From Anaeramoeba ignava (taxonomy: Eukaryota; Metamonada; Anaeramoebidae): a stretch of 64,000 nt of DNA. Shown here piece after piece: positions 36,253 through 47,632 of this stretch (position 1 is the stretch's first letter; each line of letters starts with the position of its first letter). The notes below the pieces were generated by a model that searched no databases, was not told where the DNA came from, and was given only the letters and a program-made list of their open reading frames with translations. Location: the NCBI GenBank assembly GCA_028826165.1, contig JAPDFW010000092.1, positions 558,001-622,000 of the forward strand, read 5' to 3'. Position numbers and translations under genes: made by a program.

Positions 36253-38043
36253 ATGAATAATAATCAAAATCAAAATCAAAATCAAAATCAAAATGAAATT
36301 GAAATGAAAAATTTACAAAAAAAAGTAACAAAAAATTTAATTAAAGATTATTCAAACCTTTTAAATGGAAATTCATTTCATGATTTTTCAATTTTTGTTG
36401 AGAATGAATCAAATCCTTTTGAATTTAAAGTTCATAAATCAATTTTATTTTCAAGATCTCCTTTTTTTAATAAGTTTTTAAAGGAACAAAATGATATTGA
36501 TAAGATTTTTTTAAACCAATTTAATAAAAAAGAAATGGAATCAATTTTGAAATATATTTATTATGGAAATATTTCTTTTGAGAATCAAGAAAATCTTTTT
36601 GAATTATTAGAAATTTCAATTTATTTTAAATTAAATTTATTGAAAGAATTTATTCAAAAAAAAATTTCAAATTCAGTTAATTATTCAAATTTTTTCCAAT
36701 TTTTTTTCCAAAATCGAGACTTGAAATCAAATGAAATTGAAATAAAATGTTTTGAATTAATAAATCAAAATTTTTCCCAAATTCAAAATAATGAAAATTT
36801 ATTCAATTTAACTGAAAAAGAAATTATCAAATTTATTCAATTTAAACAAGAAAAAAAAGAAATTTTTCAATTTGATTTTTTTCAATTTTTAAATAATTGG
36901 ATTAAAAAAAGAAATGAAAAATTAAAATTAAGAGGAAAGAAAGAAATTGAAATTGAAATTGAAAAGAAAAGATTATTTCATTCTTTTTTTTCATTATTTG
37001 ATAAAGATTCAATTCCAAAACAAGATTTTGATAAATTAAAAGAATTTGATTTTCTTCCAAAATCTTTTTTAATTAATCTTGAAAGAAATATTTTTGAAAT
37101 TCAAGCAAAAGAAAAAGAAACAAAAATAAAAGAAAAAGAAAAGAAAATTCAAAGAAGAGATAAAAGAATCAAATCATTTGAAATAGAAAATCAGAAAAAA
37201 GTGAAAGAGAGCGAAGATTTGAAATCACAAAATCAGAAGAAAGATCAGAAAATCCATTCTAAAAGTAAAGAGATTATCAATTTAAAATCAGAAAATGAAA
37301 AGAAAGAAAAAGAAATTATCAAATTGAAATCAGAAAATAAGAAAAAAGATAAGATTCTCAAAAAAAAAGATGAGGAAATCCAAAATCTTAGATCATCATT
37401 TCAAAAAGAAATTGAAAAAGAGAAACAAAAACAGAAAGATAATGCATTGTTGAATTTTTTTTCAGTTTCAGAAATTGTGAAAGATATTGAATATGTTCTG
37501 AAATTACAAGAATGGATAAATGATAATGAATTCTTTTCCAAAATGAAAAAAGGATATTCAGCAAAAATAGATGGATTTTCTGCTCAAAATTGGCATTCAG
37601 CAGTTGATAATAAAGGAAAAACATTAGTTATTATCAAAACAAAAGATAATTTTATTTTTGGAGGATTTACTCAAATTGGATGGACAATGGATCAATCAAA
37701 ATGGAGTTATAAATTGCAAAATCCAGATAGAGGATGGATTATTGATCCAAATGCATTTATTTTTTCATTAAGAAATGATAAAGGAAATAGAAAACCAGAA
37801 AAATTTCCAATTAAACAAGGTGAAGAGCATCATGCCTTTTGGTATAATTATAATGAAGGTCCAGATTTTGGAAATGGTGCTGATATTGAGTTAAACTCTT
37901 ATTTACAACCTGGTCGGTCAAATTTTGGTTATAGTTATCATCTTCCTAATGGAATTAAATATGAGACAAAAAAATCTAAAAGTTATTTAGCTGGTTCTTA
38001 TAATGAATGGATTGTTGATGAACTTGAAACTTATTTCATTTAA
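36253..38043 (+). CDS. BTB-BACK-coiled-coil-TLDc protein
   Basis: Intact single-exon ORF of 596 aa. An NQ run leads into a BTB domain at about 45-150 (FEFKVHKSILFSRSPFFNKF, LKYIYYGNISF) and a BACK-like region to about 270. A charged coiled coil follows at about 280-400 (KEKETKIKEKEKKIQRRDKR, IKLKSENKKKDKILKKKDEE), then TLDc at about 415-596 ending ETYFI. The TLDc half is very close to that of the 23829 gene (EWINDNEFFSKMK, TLVIIKTKDNFIFGGFTQIG), whereas the BTB half is only distantly similar. It has no counterpart in the left arm. Probably a Cullin-3-type adaptor or scaffold; substrate unknown. Confidence 0.85.
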   Translation: MNNNQNQNQNQNQNEIEMKNLQKKVTKNLIKDYSNLLNGNSFHDFSIFVENESNPFEFKVHKSILFSRSPFFNKFLKEQNDIDKIFLNQFNKKEMESILKYIYYGNISFENQENLFELLEISIYFKLNLLKEFIQKKISNSVNYSNFFQFFFQNRDLKSNEIEIKCFELINQNFSQIQNNENLFNLTEKEIIKFIQFKQEKKEIFQFDFFQFLNNWIKKRNEKLKLRGKKEIEIEIEKKRLFHSFFSLFDKDSIPKQDFDKLKEFDFLPKSFLINLERNIFEIQAKEKETKIKEKEKKIQRRDKRIKSFEIENQKKVKESEDLKSQNQKKDQKIHSKSKEIINLKSENEKKEKEIIKLKSENKKKDKILKKKDEEIQNLRSSFQKEIEKEKQKQKDNALLNFFSVSEIVKDIEYVLKLQEWINDNEFFSKMKKGYSAKIDGFSAQNWHSAVDNKGKTLVIIKTKDNFIFGGFTQIGWTMDQSKWSYKLQNPDRGWIIDPNAFIFSLRNDKGNRKPEKFPIKQGEEHHAFWYNYNEGPDFGNGADIELNSYLQPGRSNFGYSYHLPNGIKYETKKSKSYLAGSYNEWIVDELETYFI

Positions 38044-38458
38044 AAATTTATTTTCTTTTCTTTTTTCAAAATTTAATTTCATTTTCATTTATTTTTAATC
38101 AAATTAAATTCTTTAAATCAATAAATAAGAAAAATAAATTTAATTTATTATTTAAATAATCAATTTTATTTTTATTAAATTTTTAATTCAAAAAAAAAAG
38201 TGGAATAAAAATATTTTTTAAATAATAAATTAAATAATAAATTAAATAATAAATTAATTTGATTTTGAATTTATTTTATTAATTGAAAATATTATTTTTA
38301 TTCAAATTTGGAAATTTTCATTCTTATTTTCTAAATTTAAAAAAACAAAAAAATTAAAATCAAATTTTAAATTTAATTTTCTTTAATTATTTAATCCAAA
38401 AAAAAAAGTGGAATAAAATAATTATTTTTGTTTTTTTTTGAATTAATAATTATTCAAA
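38044..38458. other. Convergent intergenic spacer, right arm
   Basis: No gene. It is the reverse-complement counterpart of 23396-23828, including the AAAAAAAAAGTGGAATAAAA elements (two copies here near 38191 and 38399). Confidence 0.5.
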
Positions 38459-39459
38459 TTATTTCTTAAATAGAATCTTTTCCAATTTATCATTTAGCAA
38501 TTTTTCGTAGAAATTTGGACTTTGTAATATCGTTTTTATTAAAAGAAAAAAAGCTTCATCAATATTAATATTTTCTTTTGCAGAAGTTTCAATAAATGGA
38601 ATTCCATGTTTATCAGCAAATTTTTGAGCTTCTTCTTTTGAAACTTCTCTTTCTTTTTCCAAATCACATTTATTTCCAATTAATATTTTTGGAATATTTT
38701 CATCACTTTGTCCTTCCAAATCTTTAATAAAATAATTAACACGATTAACAAAAGAATATTTGTTAGTAATAACATAAAATATCATAACTCCATCTGCTCC
38801 TCGATAATAAGCTAATTTTTTGGAAATTGTTTTTTTTGATTTAAATCAATTTTAATTTTGTTTAAATAAAAAAGAAAAAAAATAATTAATTTTTTTGGAA
38901 TTTTTTTGGAATTTTTTTATATTTAATTTTGAGATAATTAATATTCTAAAAATTGGAAAATAAATTTAAAATAAAAATTACCTGAAAGGAGTGGATATGA
39001 ACGTTCTATAAAAATGAAATAAAAAATAAAAGAAATTGGGAAATTAATTCCAAAATAAAAAAATAAAGAAATATTTTGTTAATTAAATAATAAAATAAAA
39101 TAAATTAAATTTTGGAAAATAAATTTAAATAATTCTTATTTTTTTCAATTAAAAAAAAAAAGAAATATTTCATAATTGATTTAAATTTTCTTTTTGTTTT
39201 TGATTTCATTATTATTTTTGGGAATAAATTTGATTTTAATTTTGATTTTAATTTAAAAAGAAATTATAAACAAACCATGACCAGTTGTATCCCAAATTTG
39301 AAGTTTAATTATTTTTCCATTCACTTCCAAAAATATTTCCTTGTAATCAACTCCTATTGTTGGTGCAGAATCCACACGAAAACTATTAAAAATAAATCTA
39401 TTCACAATTTGAGTTTTTCCTGAATTATTTCCTCCAAGAAGAATAATCTTAAAATAAAT
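38459..39459 (-). CDS. Rab-like small GTPase (right copy) with altered switch II
   Basis: The exon from 39459 reads KIILLGGNNSGKTQIVNRF (G1), APTIGVDYKEIFL (switch I) and LQIWDTTGH (G3). The middle exon near 39006-38983 reads ERSYPLLS. The last exon from about 38813 reads AYYRGADGVMIFYV, IGNKCDLEKE and ETSAKE, ending LEKILFKK at 38459. All three exons join in phase 1. The G3 motif is DTTGH instead of DTAGQ, so the catalytic Gln is replaced by His, which in Ras/Rab proteins strongly lowers GTP hydrolysis. No C-terminal Cys is present. The ATG exon was not located: the acceptor is TTTTAG at 39462-39460. Confidence 0.65.
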
Positions 39460-40460
39460 CTAAAAGGATATTTTTCAAAATAAAAAAACAATTTCCAAAC
39501 AAAAAAAATAAAATAAAAGGAGAATGATTTAATTTATTATTTCTATTTCTTTTTCTTTTTCTTTTGGAAATAAATATTTTTAATTCAATTTTAATTTTAT
39601 TATTTTGAAAAGGAAAAAAAGTGGAAAATCAAAAAGAAAAAAAGAAAAAAAGTGGAATTTAAATTGAGAAGAAATCTAAAAATAATTTCTTTAATCAAAA
39701 AAAAATTAATTAATTATTTCAATAAATAAAACAAAATAAAAGGAGAATGAGATTAAATTTATTCAATAATAATAAAAATAATAATAAAATAATAAAATTT
39801 GGATTTAAATAATAATTTCTCAATATTTTTCTATTTTAGAAATAATAAAAAATAATTTAATTTAAAAAAAATTTACTTAAAAGAAATTCAAATAAAAATA
39901 ATGAAATATTCATAATAAAACTAATTCATTATTTTTTCCCTTTTTTTCTCTTAATAATTCAATTCAATTTCAATTTAATTTAATTCAATTTAATTTAATT
40001 TAATTTTAATTTTGGATATTTGTAAATTAATTTTTCATTTTTGATTTTTTCATTTTGATAAATTTAAAATTTGGAAATAGATTTATCTTTTCCAAAAATA
40101 AATAAATATAAAATATTTGATGATTTAAAAAATTTTGGATTGTTAAAAAAAAATTAAAAAAATTAAATTATTGATTTAAATTATTTCCAAAAATTAAAAT
40201 AAATTGAATAAATTTGTTTTGTTTTTTCTCTTTTAAAAAAATCTTGGTTTTTTGTTTTTTTGTTAAATAAATAATACATAATAAGAATCTTTAGGAACCT
40301 ATTTAAATTTTCCAATAAAAAATAAATAAAAGAATAAAATCAAAAAATTTTTTATGATTAGATTAGATTAGATTAGATTAGATTAGATTAGATTAGATTA
40401 GATTAGATTAGATTAGATTAGATTAGATTAGATAATTGATTTTTTTTCTTTTAAATAATT
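39460..40460. other. Intergenic region, right arm
   Basis: No certain gene. Mirror of 21.4-22.4 kb. It includes (TTAGA)n at 40357-40435 and, at 40279-40314 on the minus strand, the alternative terminal exon VPKDSYYVLFI that would extend the ARM gene if GTAAAT is used as donor. Confidence 0.45.
40357..40435. repeat. TTAGA pentamer microsatellite
   Basis: About 15 perfect ATTAG units, mirror of the TCTAA array at 21424-21528. Confidence 0.75.
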
Positions 40461-43400
40461 TTAACAAAAATCAAAATAATTTACATCTCCATATTTAATT
40501 TTTCTAAAATCTTTTATTTTCAATTCTTTGGATGAATATTCTTCTTTTAATTGTTGAATTTGAAGTTTTCTTTTATTTTCTTCTTCAAGTTTTCTTTTTT
40601 GTTCTTCAATTTTTCTTTTATATTCTTGAATTTGTTCATTCAAATTTTTTGGATTTTTTTTTATCAAATTTTAAAAAGAAGAAAAAGAATGGAAATTTTG
40701 AATTGTTTTTGTTTTGTTTTGTTTTGTTTTGTTTTGTTTTGTTTTTGTTTTGTTTTGTGGAATTTAAATATCCAATTATTAATAATAGTAAAAAAAAGAA
40801 TGGAATAAAATATAAATGAAAAAATGAATGAATTTGTTTTGTTAAAAATTGTTAAAAGAAATAAAAAAGGGAAAATGTTTTGTTTTACCTTTCTTTGTTT
40901 TGATTTGATTTTGAATTTCTAAATAAATAAATGTTGTTTTGGTTTTTTGTTTTTGGAAAAAGAAGAATGAACTGAAAAATTTAATTTATTTTTGAAAGAA
41001 AAAATTTGGAATTTATTTTTTTATAATTTTTACCTTTATTTTTCAATCCTAAATTTGATAAAGCTTTAAATCCTTGTTTTTTTAAATTTTTATCATTTTC
41101 AAATTTAATTATTGATAAAATAATTATTTCAATTCCAAATAATTCTTTAATTTTGTTTTGATTTTCTATTTTGATTTTGATTTTGAATTTGAATTTGAAT
41201 TTGAATTTGAATTTGAATTTGATTTTGATTTTGATTTTGAATTTGATTTTGATTTTGATTTTGAATTTGATTTTGATTTTAATTTTGATTTTGATTTTAA
41301 TTTTGAATTTGAATTTGATTTTGAATTTGATTTTGATTTTGAATTTGATTTATATTTTGATTTTGATTTTAATTTTGATTTTGATTTTGATTTTGAATTT
41401 TGATTTTGATTTTGAATTTGAATTTGAATTTGAATTTGAATTTGATTTTGAATTTGATTTTGATTTTGATTTTGATTTTGATTTTGATTTTGAATTTGAA
41501 TTTGATTTTGATTTTGATTTTGATTTTGATTTTGAATTTGATTTTGATTTTGATTTTGAATTTTGATTTTGATTTTGATTTTGATTTAGATTTAGATTTT
41601 AATTTTAATTTTAATTTTGATTTTGATTTTGATTTTGATTTTGATTTTGAATTTGATTTTGAATTTAATTTTGATTTTAATTTTGATTTTGATTTTGTTG
41701 ATTAATTTTATTAATAAATTGATTATTTTTCTTTTTTTGTTAATGAAAAAATTTTGGAAAAATAAATTGATTTACCTTTTTCTTTTCCAATATTAATAAA
41801 AATTGAAAAAGATTGAAATTGAATTTGTTGATTATTTGGGAAATTTATCATTGCTTTCAAAATTAAATCAATTCCATTTAAATTTTCAAATTGAATTGAT
41901 TTTTCTATTTTTTTGAATTTTGGATTTTGAATTTAATATTTCTTTTTTCTTTTTGTTTTGGAAATAAATTAATTTTTGAATTTTACTTTTGTTTGTTTCA
42001 GTAAATTTTCTTAAAGCAAAACATGAATTTTCTTGAATAATTTCATTTGTTGGAAAATTATTCATACATTTAAGAATAAAATATTCATCAATTTCAATTA
42101 ATTCTTTTGTTTTTCCTTTTTGTTTTGTTTTTTGTGAAATTAAATTATTTTTTTTATAAATCAAATATTAATTAAATAAATTAATTAAAATTATTCAATT
42201 TAATTCAATTCAATTTAATTTAATTTAATTCAATTTAATTTCCTTTTTTTTTTTGATTTACTTTTATCATGTTGTTGAATTTTATTTGAAAGTTCTTGTA
42301 AAAAATTTGTTGTGTTTTCTGTTGATTGAATTTCTATTTTTGGTTTTTGATTTTTAATTTCATTTTGAATATTTTGAATATTTTTGATTTCTTGATCAAT
42401 TTTTGAATAAAATTCATTTTTTCTTTTTTCAATTTCATTATTAAATTCTTGAATTATTTTTTCATTTTCATTTAAATTTTCATTTTTAATTTCAATTTCT
42501 TGAATTTTCTTTTCAATTTTTCCCAAATATTCATTTTATTTAAATGGAATTATATTTTTTATTTCTTCAATTATTTTATCAATTTCAATTTTATTTTGAA
42601 TTTGATTTTGATTTTTATTTTTATTTTTATTTTTATTTTGAATTTGAATTTGAATTTTATTTTTATTTTTATTTTGATTTTTATTTTGATTTTTATTTTT
42701 ATTTTGATTTTGATTTTAATTTTTATTTTGATTTTGATTTTGAATTTTGATTTTGAATTTTGATTTTGATTTTGATTTTGAATTTGAATTTGAATTTGAT
42801 TTTGATTTTGATTTTGAATTTGATTTTGATTTTGATTTTGAATTTGAATTTGATTTTGATTTTGATTTTGATTTTAATTTTGAATTTGAAGTTGAATTTG
42901 ATTTTGATTTTGAATTTGATTTTGATTTTGAATTTGATTTTGATTTTGATTTTGATTTTGATTTTGATTTTGAATTTGATTTTGAATTTGATTTTGATTT
43001 TGAATTTGATTTTGATTTTGAATTTGATTTTGATTTTGATTTTGATTTTGATTTTGATTTTGAATTTGATTTTGAATTTGATTTTGATTTTGAATTTGAT
43101 TTTGATTTTGAATTTGATTTTGATTTTGAATTTGAATTTGAATTTGATTTTGATTTTGATTTTGATTTTGATTTTGATTTTGATTTTGATTTTGATTTTG
43201 ATTTTGAATTTGATTTTGAATTTGATTTTGAATTTGAATTTGATTTTGAATTTGTTGATTAATTTTATTAATAAATTGATTATTTTTCTTTTTTTGTTAA
43301 TGAAAAAATTTTGGAAAAATAAATTGATTTACCTTTTTCTTTTCCAATATTAATAAAAATTGAAAAAGATTGAAATTGGATTTGTTGATTATTTGGGAAA

Positions 43401-46400
43401 TTTTTCATTGCTTTCAAAATTAAATCAATTCCATTTAAATTTTCAAATTGAATTGATTTTTCTATTTTTTTGAATTTTGGATTTTGGATTTTGAATTTGA
43501 TATTTCTTTTTTGTTTTTGTTTTTCTTTTGAAAATAAATTAATTTTTGAATTTTACTTTTGTTTGTTTCAGTAAATTTTCTTAAAGCAAAACATGAATTT
43601 TCTTGAATAATTTCATTTGTTGGGAAATTATTCATACATTTAAGAATAAAATATTCATCAATTTCAATTAATTCTTTTGTTTTTCCTTTTTGTTTTGTTT
43701 TTTGTGAAATTAAATTATTTTTTTTATAAATCAAATATTAATTAAATAAATTAATTAAAATTATTCAATTTAATTCAATTCAATTTAATTTAATTTAATT
43801 CAATTTAATTTCCTTTTTTTTTTTGATTTACTTTTATCATTTTGTTGAATTTTATTTGAAAGTTCTTGTAAAAAATTTATTGTGTTTTCTGTTGATTGAA
43901 GAATTTCTATTTTTGGTTTTTGATTTTTAATTTCATTTTGAATATTTTGAATATTTTTGATTTCTTGATCAATTTTTGAATAAAATTCATTTTTTCTTTT
44001 TTCAATTTCATTATTAAATTTTTGAATTATTTTTTCATTTTCATTTAAATTTTCATTTTTAATTTCAATTTTTTGAATTTTCTTTTCAATTTTTCCCAAA
44101 TATTCATTTTGTTTGAATGGAATTATATTTTTTATTTCTTCAATTATTTTATCAATTTCAATTTTATTTTGAATTTGATTTTTATTTTTATTTTTATTTT
44201 TATTTTTATTTTGAATTTGAATTTGAATTTTATTTTTATTTTGATTTTGATTTTTATTTTTATTTTTATTTTTATTTTGATTTTGAATTTGATTTTTATT
44301 TTGATTTTTATTTTTATTTTTATTTTTATTTTGATTTTGAATTTGATTTTTATTTTGATTTTGATTTTGATTTTTATTTTGATTTTGATTTTGATTTTGA
44401 TTTTTATTTTGATTTTTATTTTTATTTTGGTTTTGATTTTGATTTTGATTTTGAATTTGATTTTGATTTTTATTTTGATTTTGAATTTGATTTTGATTTT
44501 GATTTTTATTTTGATTTTGATTTTGATTTTTATTTTGATTTTGAATTTGATTTTTATTTTGATTTTGATTTTGATTTTTATTTTTATTTTTATTTTGATT
44601 TTTATTTTTATTTTGATTTTGATTTTGATTTTGATTTTGATTTTTATTTTTATTTTTATTTTGATTTTGATTTTGATTTTGATTTTGATTTTGATTTTGA
44701 TTTTGATTTTGATTTTGATTTTTATTTTTATTTTGATTTTTATTTTGATTTTTATTTTGATTTTTATTTTGATTTTTATTTTTATTTTTATTTTTATTTT
44801 GATTTTGAATTTGATTTTGAATTTGATTTTTATTTTGATTTTGATTTTGATTTTTATTTTGATTTTGATTTTTATTTTGATTTTGATTTTGATTTTTATT
44901 TTTATTTTTATTTTTATTTTTATTTTGATTTTGATTTTGATTTTGATTTTTATTTTTATTTTTATTTTTATTTTGATTTTTATTTTGAATTTTATTTTGG
45001 TTTTGATTTTGATTTTGATTTTGATTTTGATTTTGATTTTGATTTTGATTTTGATTTTGATTTTGATTTTGATTTTGATTTTGATTTTGATTTTGATTTT
45101 TGATTTGTTGAATAAATTGTTTAAATTCTTCTAAATTTTCTTTTCTTTTTTTTTCAAATTGATTTTCAAATTCATTTTTAAATTTTTGAATTTTTTCTTC
45201 AAGTAATTTTAAATCTTCTTCTGTTTTTGATTTTGGAAAATTTATTAATTCTTGATATTGTTTATCAATTTCTTCCAAATTGTTATTTTTTATTTTTTTG
45301 AATTTATTTTGAATTTTTTGAATTTCTTTTTGAAAATTTTCTAAATCTTTTTTTCTATTTTGTTCAAATAAATATTTCAAATTAATAATTATTTTCTTAA
45401 CTTGTTCTAAATATTCTTTTTTCATTTTTTCATTTTCATTTTGAATTAATTGTTGAAATTTTTCTTCAATTTCTTTTTTCCATTTTTCATATTCTTTTTG
45501 AATTTCTTCAATTTGTTTTTTAATTTTTTCTAATTTTTCTTTTTCTTTTTGGGTTGTTTTTTGTTGATAATAAAGTTGATTAATTGTAAATTCTGATTTT
45601 TGATTTTCTTGTTCAAATTCTTCAATATTTGAATTTAATAAAATAATTTTATTTTGAAGTTGAGAAATTGATTTATTTTTGATTTGTTGAATTTGAATTT
45701 GAAATTGATTAATTGATTTTGTTTGTGAAATTTGATTTAATAAATTTGAAAAAGAATTTTCAATTTCATTGTTTTCATTTTCATTTTGATTTGTTTCAAA
45801 TTTATTTAATTTTATCAATTTTTTTTGATTATTTTGATTCAATTTTTGTTTAATTTGTTGAATAATTTGGAATTGATTTGAAAGATTTTGATTTAAAGAA
45901 ATTAATCCAATAAAATTGTAAATTTGATTTTGATTTTGATTTAAATATTTATCAAAATTTGGATTTGAAATGATAAATTGAATATTTTGGAAAATAAATT
46001 TTTCACAATTTTGAGAAAGATTTTTTGAATTAATTTTTTGAGATTTAAAATAAATTTCTAAAATATTTTCAATATTAAAAATTGATTGAATTTCAAGTTC
46101 AATTTTGAATTGAATTTCTTTTAATTTAATTTGATTTGCAAATTGAAAATATTTATCAAATTTTTGTTTATCAAATTCAAATTTTCCATTATAAAAAAAT
46201 TTAATAATTGGTTTAACAATTTCAGAACTAAAATTATTAAAATAAATTGAATTAAATTTATTTTCTCTTCTATTTATCATAAAATATTTTGAACGAGCTT
46301 CTAAAATTGATTTATGACAAGGAATTAAAATTTTATCTTTTCCACAATAAATTTGAAAATCTGAAGTTTTTTTATTTCCAAACATTAAACCAATTTGTTT

Positions 46401-46529
46401 ATTTGCTTGATTTATTAAGAATTTATTAAATTTTTTAATTTTGGATTGAATTTGTTGATTTGAATTTGAATTTGAATTTGAATTTGAATTTGAATTTGAA
46501 TTTGAATTTGAATTTGAATTTGAATTCAT
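40461..46529 (-). CDS. BTB - coiled coil - NQ-rich - ARM protein
   Basis: The first exon (46529 to about 43830) encodes an (NS)n leader and a BTB domain ([30 protein letters not shown]). A BACK-like region and about 200 residues of coiled coil ([20 protein letters not shown]) follow, then about 320 residues of Asn-Gln/Asn-Lys, then a second coil ([15 protein letters not shown]). The apparent stop at 43800 lies after a GTAAATC donor. ARM-like exons follow near 43.69-43.55 and 43.47-43.34, then a duplicated coil/ARM unit (41.74-42.75 kb), then exons near 41.15-41.03, 40.92-40.89 and 40.72-40.46 ending VNYFDFC. Tail, ARM and 5' flank match the RING-kinase gene of the left arm; the N-terminus does not. 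The BTB-coil ORF is certain; continuation into ARM is inferred. Confidence 0.6.
41160..41700 (-). repeat. AAATCA hexamer array in ARM-gene intron (right arm)
   Basis: On the minus strand (AAATCA)n with AAATTC variants, between ARM exons ending GKEK and starting ENQNKIKEL. Longer than the left-arm equivalent. Confidence 0.7.
41740..43310 (-). repeat. 1.57-kb tandem duplication of coil + ARM exons
   Basis: Features at 43734, 43800 and 43262 recur at 42164, 42230 and 41700, an offset of 1,560-1,570 bp. The second copy contains the coil exon ([20 protein letters not shown]), both ARM exons and the flanking hexamer tract. Its coil reading has PFK-stop-NEYL where the parent copy has PFKQNEYL (CAA to TAA near 42537-42539). 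So the second coil lies in what is now intron, or is non-coding. Confidence 0.75.
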
Positions 46530-46879
46530 TTCTTTTTTTGTTTTTTTTTTGAAAATAAAAATATTTTAATTAATAAATTATTTATTATTTTGATTATTTA
46601 AATGTTTTTAATAAATAATTTATGTTTAATTTATTATTTTTATATTTAATTTTTGGTTTATTTTATTAAATAAAAAAAAAGGAAAAATAAATTTTTGCTT
46701 TCCAATTTTTTTTGATTAAATAAATTTTATTTTAATTAATAATTTATAAATATTTTGATTATTGAAATGTTTTTATTATTATTTTTATGTTTAATTAGAT
46801 ATTTTTATATTTAATTTTTTTTAAATAATATTTACTTAATTAAAATTATTTTTTTTATTTAAAAAAAAGGAAAAAAATG

Positions 46880-47460
46880 AAAAATGAAAAAATATAAAAA
46901 ATGAAAATAAGTTTAATTTAATATTTAATTTAGAAATTAATTTAAAAATATAATTTAATATTTAATTTTATTATTAAAATAATAATTTATTGTTTTAGAT
47001 TTAAATATTTTATTATTTAAATATTTAACATATAAATATAAAAATGAAAATAGATTTAATTTAATATTTAATTTATAAATTAATTTAAAAATATAATTTA
47101 ATATTTAATTTTATTATTAAAATAATAATTTAATGTTTTAGATTTAAATATTTTATTATTTAAATATTTAACATATAAATATAAAAAATGAAAATAGGTT
47201 TAATTTAATATTTAATTTATAAATTAATTTAAAAATATAATTTAATATTTAATTTTATTATTAAAATAATAATTTATTGTTTTAGATTTAAATATTTTAT
47301 TATTTAAATATTTAACATATAAATATAAAAAATGAGAATAGATTTAATTTAATATTTAATTTATAAATTAATTTAGAAATATAATTTAATATTTAATTTT
47401 ATGTTTATAATAATAATTTATTGTTTTAGATTTAAATATTTTATTATTTAAATATTTTCA
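46880..47460. repeat. 144-bp tandem repeat, about 4 copies
   Basis: The unit contains TTTAGATTTAAATATTTTAT and AACATATAAATATAAAA, spaced about 144 bp (near 47.03, 47.17, 47.32 kb). Inverted relative to the 16.76-17.22 kb array. Confidence 0.75.
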
Positions 47461-47590
47461 AAATTGATTTTTTTGAAATTAAAATTTTATCTTTTTTTTT
47501 GAATTAAATTGAATTAATATTAATTTGGAAATTTGTTTTTAAATTTAAAAATAGAATTAATTCTAAATTAAATATTAAATTAAAATAATT

Positions 47591-47615
47591 TTCATTTTTT
47601 TCATTTTTTTCATTT
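47591..47615 (+). promoter_or_regulatory. Triple CATTTTTTT motif upstream of TRMT112
   Basis: Three CATTTTTT-type units lie 20-42 bases before the ATG. The preceding segment from 47550 closely matches the promoter of the BTB-TLDc genes at 25.3 and 34.5 kb. Confidence 0.5.
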
Positions 47616-47632
47616 CAAATTTATTATTAAAA

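Larger units (their letters stand above)
34425..47460 (-). repeat. Right arm of the large inverted duplication
   Basis: Mirror image of 16.76-25.4 kb with three differences: an additional BTB-coil-TLDc gene (36253-38043), a tandem duplication in the ARM gene (about 1.57 kb at 41.7-43.3 kb), and a BTB-coil module in place of RING-kinase-SH3 at the outer gene's N-terminus. Confidence 0.75.
46530..47632. other. 1.1-kb intergenic region, outer end of the right arm
   Basis: No gene. The part next to the BTB gene and the four-copy 144-bp repeat (46.88-47.46 kb) are the inverted counterpart of 16.76-17.55 kb. The last 150 bp form the TRMT112 promoter, with GAATTAATTCTAAATTAAAT and three CATTTTTTT motifs at 47591-47615. 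The same elements precede the BTB-TLDc genes. Confidence 0.65.

Noticed and set aside
40357-40435. TTAGA/TCTAA pentamers as internal telomere repeats
   Set aside because: They occur symmetrically in both arms at the same gene position and grade into TATAA. They behave as an ordinary microsatellite, probably intronic, with no subtelomeric context.
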